Assembly: GCA_036362985.1 (NCBI GenBank)
Contig: JAYGXS010000008.1
Span: 12,041,094 to 12,105,093, forward strand
Reading direction: 5' to 3'
Source of the DNA: Ligula intestinalis
Taxonomy: Eukaryota > Platyhelminthes > Cestoda > Diphyllobothriidea > Diphyllobothriidae
Length of the DNA stretch: 64,000 nucleotides
Shown: piece by piece, positions 33,840-44,605 of the stretch
How the letters are laid out: every line of letters begins with the position of its first letter
How positions within the stretch are numbered: position 1 is the stretch's first letter
Position numbers and translations under genes: made by a program
The notes under the pieces: model-generated
Told to the model about the DNA's origin: nothing
The model's database searches: none
Seen by the model: only the letters and a program-made list of their open reading frames with translations

Positions 33840-34495
33840 AAGAAGGCGACTCCATCACTGGGACAATACTTTTATTTACGTAACGTTTCGAAATACATCG
33901 CAGATTCGTCATTAGAGACATATTCAGAGAGCAGTAGCAGATACGGGTAGCGTATGCACAGGAGTTTGCAGTATTTATAGGATACAGTCATTACTGTAAA
34001 CATACAACGACAATTATCCATCGTTGCTTTCTTGAATGTTGGTGGTCTGTTGAACGCCATTCGGGCTCTGACCTACTGACCTTTCAACACGCGTGGTGAA
34101 CTCGGGCGTGCTGCTTGCTCAGTCATCTGGACCTCCAGTACAAGCTTAGAATGACGCGGTGGCCGGTCCGTTCCCCTTGGTTTGAGCAAGTTCAGCCTTA
34201 GCACGGAATATGCATTGGACAAATCGTTGCACTTTTTTATGGATTCAGGGCCCGTGAACCATGACTCAAGTTATTCTTGGCTCACCCGATTGTCACATCT
34301 TGCGGGAATTTCGGCCTCATCAAATTCGAATGTGTGGCCGGGTGTCGTCTTATGAGCCGCACCTTGAAAAGTGACCTTATTTCGCCACGCTGCTGCCGTG
34401 CCGCGTGTTCGGCGATTCGCGTCTTGAGAAGTCTTCCAGTTTTTCTGACATAGTTGCTTTGCAATCAACTGCAGCAGTTCCTTTAGATGATTCCA
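33840..34495 (-). mobile_element. Penelope-like fragment
   Basis: The minus strand carries QSNYVRKTGRLLKTRIAEHA (about 34405-34465), then in another frame AAHKTTPGHTFEFDEAEIPA (about 34300-34360), a C-terminal region, and a 3' UTR. The UTR has CGAAACGTTACGTAAATAAA and CCAGTGATGGAGTCGCCTTC ending at about 33845. It is of the same type as the pair at 17.5-18.9 kb. Frameshifts are evident because the two conserved blocks lie in different frames. Confidence 0.75.
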
Positions 34496-34499
34496 GCTT

Positions 34500-37400
34500 T
34501 TTCTTGCCGTGGTAGTATGTCTTTCAATGCAGTTGTTTTAGTTGTATTGCACACTTAGGACTATTCTGAAGTGGCGCACAGATATCGTATTTTCAACGTC
34601 TTAGTTGTATACTTGGACGGCTAATTTTTGCGTATCAGATGCCGTCAGCTAGTCATATCCAAGGCAAAGGCGAAGCGGAACAAGTAAGTTTCGTAATTGT
34701 TAGGGAGACGTTCATCAATTATTGCTATTGAGTCGCACATACCGCATCTAGGACGGAAATAAAAGAATTGGCCTCTTGTACTGTTGACGATCAGAATTGT
34801 AGGTAACGTTCATTCAAAAAGGTATAAGTGAACTGTAGCGATAATATAAGGATCACAGCTCAGACAAAAAGACAAACATAGCAATTTGAAATTCTGCTTC
34901 GACAGATTCAAGCCGGCAGATCCATTAAACTCCTGCTGTTTATCCGTAGACTAGATTTCGTTTTATATTAAGGGGGACAAAAAATTGAAAGTTGATGTAT
35001 TTTCTCGTCCATTTTTTCTTTCGCAGGAGGACATCAAGGAACACAATCAAATTGCCCACCGCAGTCTCTACAGGAGACTTGCGCAAGGGATGCGCTTTGT
35101 CAAACTTCGCGGCCAGGACGTCATTTTCAGTGTTGTAATGTGCCAGGCAGAACTTATAATCTACATATCAACTGTAAAATGCAAAGTCAGTGATGGTGTC
35201 CCTCAGACTGGTTTTTTTTGATCTTGCTCATGAAGAAATTTGCGTGAAACCGGCCAAGTTTTGGGCCCTTCGCCACACCATCTGTCCATCTGTAGAACCG
35301 ACCATTTGCATAGAGATTGCACATTTTTTGTGCACTGCGTAAGTAGTTGATAGTTTCTACCAAGGGTGCGTCTGTCCAATAAGAGCACTAAACTTCCACC
35401 AAAGTTCATCTTTTTCGTAGTTTTGATAAACGCAAATGTGTCTTTCAAGCTCCGAGGATAAAGGTAACTTCCCCAACCGTTTCAGTATTTCTACCAGCCA
35501 TTTGGCAATAATGTGATCGGGGAGTTTATCCTATCTAGGATTGGGCGCAAGGGTATGGCCTTCTAAAAATCCAAAAACAGGAGTTAACCTTGTGTCCTAG
35601 CTTAGGTGGTAGATGAGCGCTCACCGGTCGGAACGAAACTCGTTTATTCTGTACTGCCTAAAAGATTGCTCTCAAGTCCCAACAGTAGCTGCGCAAGGGT
35701 AAGCACATATTAGGGCAAGACAACCATCCCCTGGTGCGGGGGTTTGAACATTAAACCTCTAACTACCAAGCTCACGGACTTAAGCCTCGGTATCACTGTT
35801 CCTGGGGTTGATCATCGCTGGCTGATGACGCCTAATAAGCTACAAGTGGTCATGCTAGTCTTCCCTATCCTGGTCTTTAATCTCTGCATACATATTTGCA
35901 GGCACGTTATGCCGTTAGATTGATACAGAAACCTCCTAGGCGTATTCCGATTTCATTCAGCCAATAATAAATCAGCAAAACCAATTCTCGGACTGGAAAC
36001 ACATGCGTGCTGCCACGCATACTCAGATGGCTAGACATCGTCTGTAAGCTATCTGGGTCATGTACTAGCGCATGCTCGTGCTTCCTCTCTAATACAGTAA
36101 TCAGGATTACCATCAGCCAACAATTCAAAAAGTCCTCTCATTCTCTATTGTTCCTTACCCCTGTAAATAAAAGGATGGCCGACTTCTGACTGGTATTTGG
36201 TGGCTGTTTTATGGCTTCTGTCACCAATATGGGGCTTTGTTTTTCTTCATAAATTACTACCGTTGGGCTGCAAGGCATTTGGGAATTGAATTGCATTGGC
36301 GCCATATAAAATGTTGCCAAAGTGCAGCAAGTCCAAAGGACGCAAAGATTAAATGGCAAATACCTGGAACTTTATCAACATGTAAATGAGAGACCGCGGC
36401 AAGATGTTGAGCCATACGGAACTCTTACGCATATAAAAGGCTCCTCGAAAGCCATCAGTATCCTTTTGGCGTTGGCCTCGAGTGCATGCTCTCATATACT
36501 GGCGTTTAAAAACCAACTGCCATTATAGAAAACATCAGTAGTCGTTAAAGGTGTCTAGTGAAGTTGCGGACATATCATTCGCTCTGATTTTGTTGGAGTC
36601 GACTTAAGACACGGATGGCTGAAGATGCAACCGCAGCGGCAGTGGGAATTAAAAGAAGGAAGTAGGTAAAGAGGGGGAAGGGAGGAGGAGGAACAACGCC
36701 AGTTCTGTGGTTACAGCTCCCTCAAGAGGACACTGCAATATATATGACAATTGATATGTCTGAAATTCTCGCGGGCGATGAAAATCATGTGCGGCTGGCC
36801 AACACTGTCGAATAAGAAGAACAATAACCTTTGAAGTTCAATCTCTGTCCCGTTCATCGTCGGCGTGGACGCGCTAGTCATGCCAGAAGGGTGTGGGTGG
36901 ATGTGACTGTCCATGACATTGCCCATGGTAGCCAAATTGCGGAGTAAGTATCACCTCCAGGATCAAAATCCATGATCAACCGCGGCCATTTTAGCCTCGG
37001 ATGTACCCCAAGCAACATGAATCGCACCAATAGTGACAATGGAGCACTAAATAGGGTAGGGTTTTAAGTCAACAGGCGCCTTATAAAGTCTTCATTACCT
37101 GTGCGTTTATTGTAATTCCTTGCAACATGCTGTGATGTAGGATTTGAGTGCGGCCGCGAAACCTGAGGAGGATTAACGCCAAAATTACTACTTTTTTAAT
37201 ATCCTGAACTTTCCTGTCTATCAAATGTTTTTACGATTTAACGCTAAGATTTGTGTGGGCGTTGCGTGGTCGCTGACCATCTTCGTTTTATTTGCTGAGG
37301 GACCCGCCAACTAATCCGTCTATACTTCTTACCGATATAAGGCGGTAAATTCTACTTTCTAGATGAAAGCAGACTACTGCGCTGATTATAAATGCTCCTG

Positions 37401-37630
37401 TTGAGCGTTGTTTAACTTCTACTTAAACAAGCGTGGATTTCTTTACTTTTACTTTGAGCACCATCAAGATAGGGATTCCTGACAAGGCCTAAAAGCATGC
37501 TGCGTCATGTGACATAACCTAAAAGACCTGCGTCTTATACCAGCCTCTTGGAGGCTGCCCAGCAAGTATGGTGTCATGAGAGCATCTAAACATTTTGCAG
37601 GTTTTGCAGCAATTCTTTATTGGACATTAT
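34500..37630. other. No confirmed gene; possible exon and SINE remnants
   Basis: Two things are visible. At 35027 a pyrimidine tract ending in CAG is followed by an open frame beginning EDIKEHNQIAHRSLYRRLAQ and continuing GMRFVKLRGQDVIFSVVMCQ (see findings). At 35725-35890 there is a minus-strand tRNA-like head and a plus-strand SINE body (GGCTGATGACGCCTAATAAG). A GC-richer patch at 36600-36960 contains no recognised protein. The remainder shows nothing. Confidence 0.35.
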
Positions 37631-37640
37631 CATTGACCTA

Positions 37641-37805
37641 AACCGTAGCTCAATGGTTAGAGCGTTAGACTCGGATCGAAAGGTCGCGAGTTCCAACGGT
37701 GGATAGGGCACCACCTGGGTATGTGTATGGCTGGCTGACGACCGCTTATACACCAGATATGGCCTTTCAGTCTCCCTTTGCTTTATCTGGCAATACTTTG
37801 TGCCT
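37641..37805 (+). repeat. tRNA-derived SINE, best-preserved head
   Basis: CGTAGCTCAATGGTTAGAGC (37644-37663) is a near-consensus A-box. GGTCGCGAGTTCCAAC (about 37681-37697) is the B-box. The body follows with GGCTGGCTGACGACCGCTTA, CCAGATATGGCC, CAGTCTCCCTTTG and CTGGCAATACT. The antisense 134-codon ORF over it is not a gene. Confidence 0.75.
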
Positions 37806-38394
37806 ATACTACCATTCTCATCTTTATTCTGAGTCCAGTCTTGCAGGTCTGATGACGAATTACCGAAAATGCACATGTGTCGAAAAAATTTGCAAATTCG
37901 ACGTCGAAATATTTGCAAAACGTAAAGTGTTCTATTGTGTGGAAGTTGGAGACCCTTCCCTGGGACGGTTTGGTTCAAAATCATCACCAATTAAGAGGGC
38001 TCTTTTGACAATTCCCTCAAAATAAATTCCTTTCAAACTAAAAGTCTCCTAGCGTGACTTTTCTTCAATTCTTCCAAAAAACGTTTAGTTGATTAATCAA
38101 GTCTCAGATAATCAGACGTAAGTTTCAGTTCAACCGACATAATCGAGTGAGTTCAACCATGTACTGCACATATTGGTGGCGGTATAGGGAAGATAGCTTG
38201 CGCAGTTTGGATCAATTTGTTGTGCTATTAGAATTGCGCTGCAACTAACACACTCTCTCCTCCCTTATCACTCTGTGCTCGATGTGAGGACAAGGTGCAG
38301 AAAGGCTTAGACGGTTAACCCTAAAGGCTGCGATCTTCCAGCCACGGTTCCTTAGGAATGGAGAGATGTCTTGGAAAGCCAGAGTAGTGGGAAG

Positions 38395-39237
38395 ACTATA
38401 TTATTTTCAAAGAAAGGCATCCTTTGGTAAAATGAGTAAATCTATACAGTAAATTTTCGATACTGGATTCCCAGTTGTCGTCAGACTTGAGATTAATGTG
38501 CAACGAACAGTTAGCATTTCAAAGTGCTGATACTGTAATGCATTCATCTGTAGCGGGCAGTAATTTGGAGTTACTTTAGTGTAACAATTTTCGTTACATC
38601 GTGGTGGACATTATTAGCAGTTGCGATGGCGTAATGACTAATTGACAACTGCAATTTGAGTTAGTTCGGGATCAGTCCAGGTCGTCCGGTGTGGACGCTA
38701 ATTGCGGTTCACGTTGGTCCATGTTTGTCGGCTGCAGTCTCTTTCACCTTTCTTTGAGGTGTTCGTACACTCCAGGTAATTCGATACGCCGGGTGATGCA
38801 TAAATCATCGTAGTGCATGGCCTAAAGAAATTGTTGACCTTGTTTTGAGAGGCAAACAACGACGATGCGTGTTTTGTCCCATGCGAACGTATGTTGTGTC
38901 AAGGCAATGCGTAGCCACTTCAGAAAAATTTTATGTCTCTTTTCTGCCGATTGGTGCTCACGGATGCGTGTGGAGACGGATCTTCCTATATGGCCACAAC
39001 ATACCATATCACAAGCTTCACATGGGGTTTGATAGATGGCTTCTTCCTTATCGAGATAAACAACCTCATCCTTAGAGTGTACTAGCTGAGTGCGTAAAGT
39101 AGCCATCGGTTTGTGCGCCACTTTTATTTGGTGTTTCCGCAAGTGTAATTCAACGAATTCAGACACGTTTCTTATATAAAGAAGGACTTTCCATGTGTTT
39201 TTCTTGGGCGCCTGAGTCAAAGTACAGTTGAAAATAA
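38395..39237 (-). mobile_element. Penelope-like copy, left member of a head-to-head pair
   Basis: On the minus strand a 132-codon frame (38822-39220) begins within the segment LLYIRNVSEF, continues with HLRKHQIKVAHKPMATLRTQ and LVHSKDEVVYLDKE, and then has the endonuclease start YQTPCEACDMVCCGHIGRSV with RIREHQSAEKRH. In the expected Y.G position VCCGH shows decay. Downstream, EAMHYDDLCITRRIELPGVY and EHLKERKRL (about 38720-38815) form the C-terminus. The 3' UTR (38395-38640) recurs inverted at 39238-39455. This is the longest open PLE endonuclease frame in the window. Confidence 0.85.
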
Positions 39238-39455
39238 GCCTTTACACCATTGCGACTGCTTATCATGTTCACCACGATGTGACGCAAATTGTAACTCCAA
39301 ATTAACACCCACTACAGACGACTATATAACTGTATCAGCACTTTGAAATGCTAACTATTTTTTGAACATTACTCTCAAGTCTGACGACAACCAGTGTCAA
39401 CATTTTTTTCAATATACTTACTCATTTTCCTAAAGGACGCCTTTCCTTGAAATAA
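39238..39455 (+). mobile_element. Penelope-like 3' UTR, right member of a head-to-head pair
   Basis: A near reverse complement of 38395-38640. Shared blocks include CCACGATGTAACG / CCACGATGTGACG, GTATCAGCACTTTGAAATGC and CTCAAGTCTGACGACAAC. It contains no coding sequence and begins right where the left copy is truncated. Confidence 0.85.
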
Positions 39456-39544
39456 CATTAAATGGGATGCCTGCCTTTTAGTTTGTACGAAATATATTAT
39501 TTCAGAATGAGTTAGAGAACACTAAGTTGTAAGATTGAGTCGAA

Positions 39545-40095
39545 AATGAGGGCCATGTGAGAGCGGAGTGGTGTCGCGTCCGCCCCGCGTGGGGGTGGAG
39601 TTCCAAAAGCGGTCCGGCATCAGACATCCCGGGTGGCTGCCGAACACTCGTTTCTTCTCAGTGGTCTTAATGGTGATTGTTTGGACGAAGCGAGGAAACA
39701 CACCGGCGTGGGCTGTCTATGTCTCGCGCGCCAGTTTGTGTATGGTCGGAGGCACGCCAAAAAGTGTATTCACACAATGTCCTGCTCCGAGTGACCTTGC
39801 CTGTGACGTCAATAGTTGGAAGGGTGTCGGGCAGCAGAGACCACTACAGGTCAGGATAATGTGCAGAAAACCGAAGGTCGGCGCAGATGGCTGGCGCGGC
39901 ACGAGCCTGCACATATACGTACCAAACCCTTCCCCCTCTCCACCAGGTCCGGCATTTTTTATGGAAATACAAACGGAAAAACACCTGTGGTGACCCATGT
40001 TAGTCCACTGATACTGCCCACATGGCTAGTTAAGGGGACAAACTTCGACAGAACAACAGAGGCTCACCCACTGCGCATTGCATCATTTAAGTAGG
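39545..40095. other. GC-rich patch with overlapping ORFs, unrecognised
   Basis: The base composition changes sharply from AT-rich to GC-rich directly after the PLE end. Long ORFs are open in several frames (141 codons at 39568, 92 codons at 39816, 93 codons antisense at 39717). None has a domain I know. Openness in several frames is what high GC produces by chance. It may be a fragment of an unrelated retroelement or an imported segment. Confidence 0.35.
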
Positions 40096-40309
40096 CCTGT
40101 TTAAAATAATGTACATGTGCGAGTAACCCATGGCGCGCAACCGACTCTCCTGGTTTACTTCTCTTTTGTTCCAAGTATTCAGCTCGCAGACATCAAATTT
40201 TTAACAAAAGTAAACACTTAATAGTGTACGGTAATTAATCATTTCTAGCTAGGTGCTATGCTGTTCGCAGTACTGAGTTATCTTCAGTATGCAGACGATT
40301 AAGTATTTG

Positions 40310-40990
40310 GCAAGAGTAGTTTATGTAGTGCACCTCATATACCCCTAGTCGCAGCATTTTGTTTTACGGACAGGGTGGTTATGGGGTTTTTTTTTGGGAG
40401 GAGGAAGTAGGATAAGCAAGGCAGAAAATTTTAAGAAGTACTCCAGATTTTATATCTGATGAAATGTGACGATACAAATTTGAGTGGGAACGTAACTTGG
40501 ACTTCTTTTAAGTACCAGGGCTATTCTTGTAAAAATTCTTGCATTTCATCAGTTTGGCAATCTTTTCTAAGTGTTAAGTGAAAAATGTAGTCGAATTAAT
40601 TTTTTGCGGCCGTTGGGAGTAAGTTGGCTTGCATATGAATTTAAGGTGTGCGTGACGTTTCGCACCACGCACTTTAGCTATCTCTCTCCAAAACGGTCAG
40701 CTGGATTTCAGGTAAGTTGAAATAGGTGACCTCCTAACCACCATTTTTATTTTTTCAGAAATTTTGAGAAATCTGCTTTTTGATAATCAGGTCTTTCCGC
40801 AATATGTTAAACCATAATACAGATTAGGAAGATCTTCAGATATAAATAAAAGTTGCTAAATATAATAAAATGAAAAGACTTTTAGCAGTTATTAAAGTAA
40901 ATTCCACAGCTATCGTTTTTTCCCACCCACAAAACCCTATAATCACCATTTTCGTAGGAGAAAATTTTGAAACATGTGCACTTCACCAAT
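40310..40990. repeat. Dispersed repeat B, copy 2, with nested insertion
   Basis: The direct copy of 25830-26360. Between the matching blocks it carries an additional segment (about 40446-40565) bounded by inverted CTGATGAAATG (40455) and GCATTTCATCAG (40541-40552). Confidence 0.6.
40446..40565 (-). mobile_element. Small MITE-like insertion (CTGATGAAAT termini)
   Basis: The insertion is about 110 bp, absent from the paralogous repeat at 25.9 kb, and has short inverted ends (CTGATGAAATG / CATTTCATCAG). Its minus strand aligns with 48305-48410 (CTGATGAAATCCATGGATTT, then CCCTGGTAC, then GTAACGTTCC). A partial copy lies at 46590-46650. Confidence 0.6.
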
Positions 40991-41214
40991 AATTGTTGCC
41001 AAGTATTTTTTAGTTCAGCTCAAATAACGTAAGGTATATTTGCTTTGAAGGCTAATAGGTAGTGTATTTGATTCATTTGTCAGAACACAACGCGGGCCTT
41101 GGTCCTATTTGAAACCACCACAGCAAGGGCATGGCTGGTGTATTGCCAGTTATCCAGCCACCTGATCAATGGGGTGACAACTGCAGACCTCAGCTGACCC
41201 AAATGTGAAAAATC

Positions 41215-41330
41215 CCACGACAGCAAGGAAGACTGTTGCGCAGCCAACGCTCTTTTATTGAGATAAGAAGCTCACCATGCGCCGTGGATTTAGTCACACT
41301 TTGATCAATTTACCCACGCAACCTACTGCT
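41215..41330 (-). repeat. tRNA-derived SINE, minus strand
   Basis: The minus strand carries the GAGCGTTGGCTGCGCAAC head and the family flank GGTGAGCTTCTTATCTCAAT. The B-box side is degraded. It belongs to the family of 7535-7700. Confidence 0.5.
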
Positions 41331-41464
41331 CGTATGTTTTCCACCGTTACGCAACAGCAAGCTAACAACCAAGACAGAATAAACAAAGCAATCATCTAGA
41401 ATCCACTAGAATGACTAGTAGGCTCATCTAATTTTTACCGGGGGGTTGACAGATTTTCCTTATT

Positions 41465-41605
41465 TTATGGCTCACAGCAAGCCCCGTAGCTCAACGGTGG
41501 AGAATTGGCGGCGTAGAAGCCTTCCCTGCTGTGTGGGTTGGACTCCCACAGGGGGCGTAAATTGTTTCGCCAAAAGTTCAACTGTATTATCCAAAATCTA
41601 CAAAC
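41465..41605 (+). repeat. tRNA-derived SINE
   Basis: CGTAGCTCAACGGTGGAGAA (A-box), then GGCGGCGTAGAAGCCTTCCC, then GGGTTGGACTCCCACAGG (B-box), and a tail with TTTCGCCAAAAGTTCAACTG. It is a plus-strand member of the 7535 family. Confidence 0.65.
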
Positions 41606-41964
41606 CCCCCGCCTTTAAAATCTGCATAATTGGTTCGAGAAGAGAATCCTATGAAATCGTGTAAATTAATTTAAGCTGAAGCAGTGGGTAGTGTAAAAAA
41701 TGGATGATATGCGGCCCGGTGCTATTGCTGTCTCATCTGACGGAAACAATCAGTGAACCGATTGTCCAGTAAGCAGACAAAGTTATTTTTCCGGTAGTTG
41801 ACAGGGCTGTCAACGAGGTAAGATGGAAAGATTGTGCACAAGCCAATTTCTGACCTAATCTACCTATTTTTAAACCTTATACTACCTATGCTGTGCATGC
41901 ATATTAAGAGTGACTGAGTTGGTGATGTGCTTGAGTACAAGTCAACTTCCGAATTAATTTACCC

Positions 41965-42060
41965 ACACTAGATTACATATCTAATGAAATGTGAAGATCA
42001 AAATTTGAGAAGGGGGATTGAACACACATTTCAAGGTAGTCAATTTACCTTACCAGTGAA
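41965..42060 (-). repeat. SINE with ATTTCATTAGATATGTAATC tail
   Basis: On the minus strand the B-box-like GTGTTCAATCCCCCTTC is followed by TTTGATCTTCACATTTCATT. It matches 49888-49995 (plus strand) over most of its length. Confidence 0.5.
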
Positions 42061-42164
42061 TTTTTTCTGAAGCACAGGTGTTAGTTATATTCACTGTACA
42101 ATAGGCATAGGCGTAGGTGTTCTTCAATTGCATCAAAATTTTTAAATCTTGTTTAGCATTTTAC

Positions 42165-42640
42165 AAAAATGCAAGCTCACCAAGGTGCGAGGCCAATTTG
42201 TGAAATTGGTCTCCTAGGCTCAGGGCTGTAGTGCTTTCTATGTTTGCACCAGTCTCAGTAGGAAATAGCCGATACTCCGCTGATGTGTTTTGAGCGCAAT
42301 GGCTTCTTTGAGGTCGCTGTCAGTTTAAAATAAGAGAGGTTGTCAGATTCATCTTGACTAGGCATCTCATCCTGACAGACGTTAGGCTGGTCGGCTGTAG
42401 GCCTCTGGAGACCGTTATGTTGCTGATGGCAGCGGCGATGGGTCTTGAGGCTTAATAGTGGACTGCAATGGAGTAGTTCAAAATGCGTGCCGACGTGCTT
42501 ACACATTCGCCGGCGCGAAAGGCGAGTCCGGTCGACATCGGGGAGCCCAGCGGTAGTCACCAGCTTGGGAGCAGGTCCACGTTCGTGCGTCCAGCAGGGC
42601 TCTGATAGCCGGAAAGCAAAAAGACTAAGTTAATGAAGAC
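42165..42640. repeat. Dispersed repeat C, copy 1, with GC-richer tail
   Basis: The block from GCAAGCTCACCAAGGTGCGA through GTGAAATTGGTCTCC to GGCATCTCATCCTGACAG recurs at 43300-43460. The 42440-42640 part is GC-rich with short overlapping ORFs that I do not consider genes. Confidence 0.5.
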
Positions 42641-43299
42641 CAGTGCTTTGCAAAACTTTCATAAACTCGCTTCCTTTCCCCTTCTTCTTCGAAAGGGGAA
42701 CGCGATAAAATGGTAAAACAGACAGTTTAACCCACAAATTCAAGATTATTGTCCCAGCTTAAAATTGCAACCTTACGATTCTTATTTTAAATCATTGTGA
42801 TATGCATGCACCACAGGAAGAAAAAAAAGCAAACGCAATGCGAAATACAATTTTTCCAGAGTGACTCAAAAAAACCATATGCCAACCTGCCTATTCAGTT
42901 CTGAATATTTCTTATCAGCTAACGGCATCTTGCTTGCACGTTCTTCCTTCAAAAAACAAATTCAAGTGACCTTACTTCAGAAGAGCGTGCCCAGTGATGC
43001 TTCCTTATCGGACATGATCCATTCCCTTGATCTTATACTACTCATTTGCCTTTTAACATATCACCAATTTAGGATGCGGTCCTATGAGTTGATATGCCCT
43101 ATATTAACCTCACATGTACACTGTTAGTACATTCTGTGCGTTGGTTCATTCACTGTACATTTAGGTCATCAGCTAGGCGTACCCATTGTAATCAGGTGCA
43201 TGAACACGTTTTTTTTTTTAAATCAAGTACGAAACTCATTAAGCTAGAAGGAACATAAGCAAAGAAATGCATTCAATCGGTCCTTTGTGGTAGAAAAAT

Positions 43300-43460
43300 G
43301 TAAGCTGGCCAAGGTGTGAAATTGGTCTCCCACGTGCAAGGTAGCTCTGCTATCTTCGAGGTTGTTGCCAGTTTGAAAAAACAGCCAGGTTGCCAGTGTG
43401 GCCTTCAATAGAGGCATCTCATTCTGACAGGCGTTGCGCTAACTTTCTGTTGAGCAGGGC
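43300..43460. repeat. Dispersed repeat C, copy 2
   Basis: Contains GTGAAATTGGTCTCCCACG, CAGTTTGAAAAAACAG and GGCATCTCATTCTGACAG, in the same order as 42165-42390. Confidence 0.5.
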
Positions 43461-43589
43461 ATCCCCACGACCAACGAGTGGCCTCCTTGTGTGCATGCAC
43501 AGAAACTGGACTGCGTGAACTGGGGTGTGACCAGCCCCAATGTTTGCTGGCAAATGCTGGCTGGAGAAGCGTCCACTAAGTACCGGTCA

Positions 43590-43870
43590 CACACGTGAGT
43601 GTTGTTCACCGGCCTTTGCCTCTGACTGCAGATAAGAGCTCTATTGATTTTATATTTTCCACAGTCATGTAGCGTCCAGAAATCAATAACTGCAGATTAC
43701 TTATCGGCAGTGGCATAAGATAATTGAGCAGTCATCGCTTTTTGCGCTGTGCTTATCGGCCGGCGGTCGATGGAGGTGGGGGGGGGGAGGAGTGGAAATT
43801 AAACCAATCATAGTTGTCAGTGAACTTGCGCCTCCCTGGTGGGCGGCCCAGCCATCTGATTACTTCTCAA
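43590..43870. repeat. Direct repeat D, unit 1
   Basis: GTTCACCGGCCTTTGCCTCT (43606) matches GTTCACCAGCCTTTCTCTGA at 44080. The ATCAATAACTGCAGA, ACAGTGGCATAAGATA and TTATCGGCCGGCGGTCGATG blocks follow in the same order. A poly-G tract lies near 43780. Confidence 0.55.
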
Positions 43871-43984
43871 ACTTTTACCCAGTGGCTGGAATAACGGGAC
43901 CTTTTGTTAGGGAAAAAAAGCAAACGAATAGGCGACACCAGGGGGGTTACATTATCTAGAATTAAAAAATGCGACATAAAATGA

Positions 43985-44335
43985 CGTGCTCCTTGAGCTT
44001 GCAACGGATGGATTCCTGCAGCAGAGCAGGCATCGGCCTGAAAACCAGGCGACCCGAGTTCACATCAAATGAGAGTAATGTTCACCAGCCTTTCTCTGAC
44101 GGTAGATTAAAACTCCGGCGATTTAATTCCCCCCCCAGTTTTGGTTCGAATTCTTTATGGGTGGTCACATCAATGACTGCAGACTATTCCTCGACAGTGA
44201 CATGAGATAGCTAAAATACCATCTTAGATTGAGTTGTGTTTATCAACCGGTGGACGAGGCGAAGGAATGTAGATTAGACTAACCATTTGTCAAGCCACTT
44301 ACGCACTGTTTCTGGTAAATTCGCCTGATCACTCT
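43985..44335. repeat. Direct repeat D, unit 2, with tRNA-like head
   Basis: Starts with a tRNA-like segment (GGCCTGAAAACCAGGCGACC, then CGAGTTCACATC) and continues through the same blocks as unit 1 at an offset of about 475 bp. Probably two copies of a longer SINE. Confidence 0.5.
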
Positions 44336-44364
44336 TCATGCTGTTTCTGAGATAGGAATGGAAC

Positions 44365-44605
44365 TATAGGACTGAAAAGAAGAAAACTCGATCGCTGGGA
44401 CAATAATTGCATTCGCCTGACGTGTCGACATCCGGTTCGGATTAATCATCAGAGACATAAGCGGAAATGTGTAGCAGCAACCAATTTTGTTGCAGTTTTC
44501 TGTTGATATCTCTGATAATGAATCCGCGACGGATGTCAAATCGTCAGGCGAATAAAAATATTATCCCGGCGATCGAGTCAACTTCTTTTAGGACGCAAAT
44601 GTTCG
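44365..44605. mobile_element. Two inverted Penelope-like 3' ends, head to head
   Basis: 44370-44460 is a near reverse complement of 44510-44600. Each arm contains the PLE 3' terminus: CGTCAGGCGAATAAAAATAT, CCCGGCGATCGAGTC and an AAGAAG/CTTCTT end. Only about 50 bp separate the arms. The arrangement is the same as at 17.5-18.9 and 38.4-39.5 kb, reduced to its UTR. Confidence 0.75.

Noticed and set aside
37644..37700. Functional tRNA gene
   Set aside because: A and B boxes are good, but no acceptor stem pairs and a SINE body follows directly.
37586..37990. 134-codon minus-strand ORF
   Set aside because: It lies antisense to a well-formed SINE with A and B boxes.
39717..39998. 93-codon antisense ORF in the GC-rich patch
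   Set aside because: Several frames are open there at once because stops are rare at high GC; no single frame stands out.
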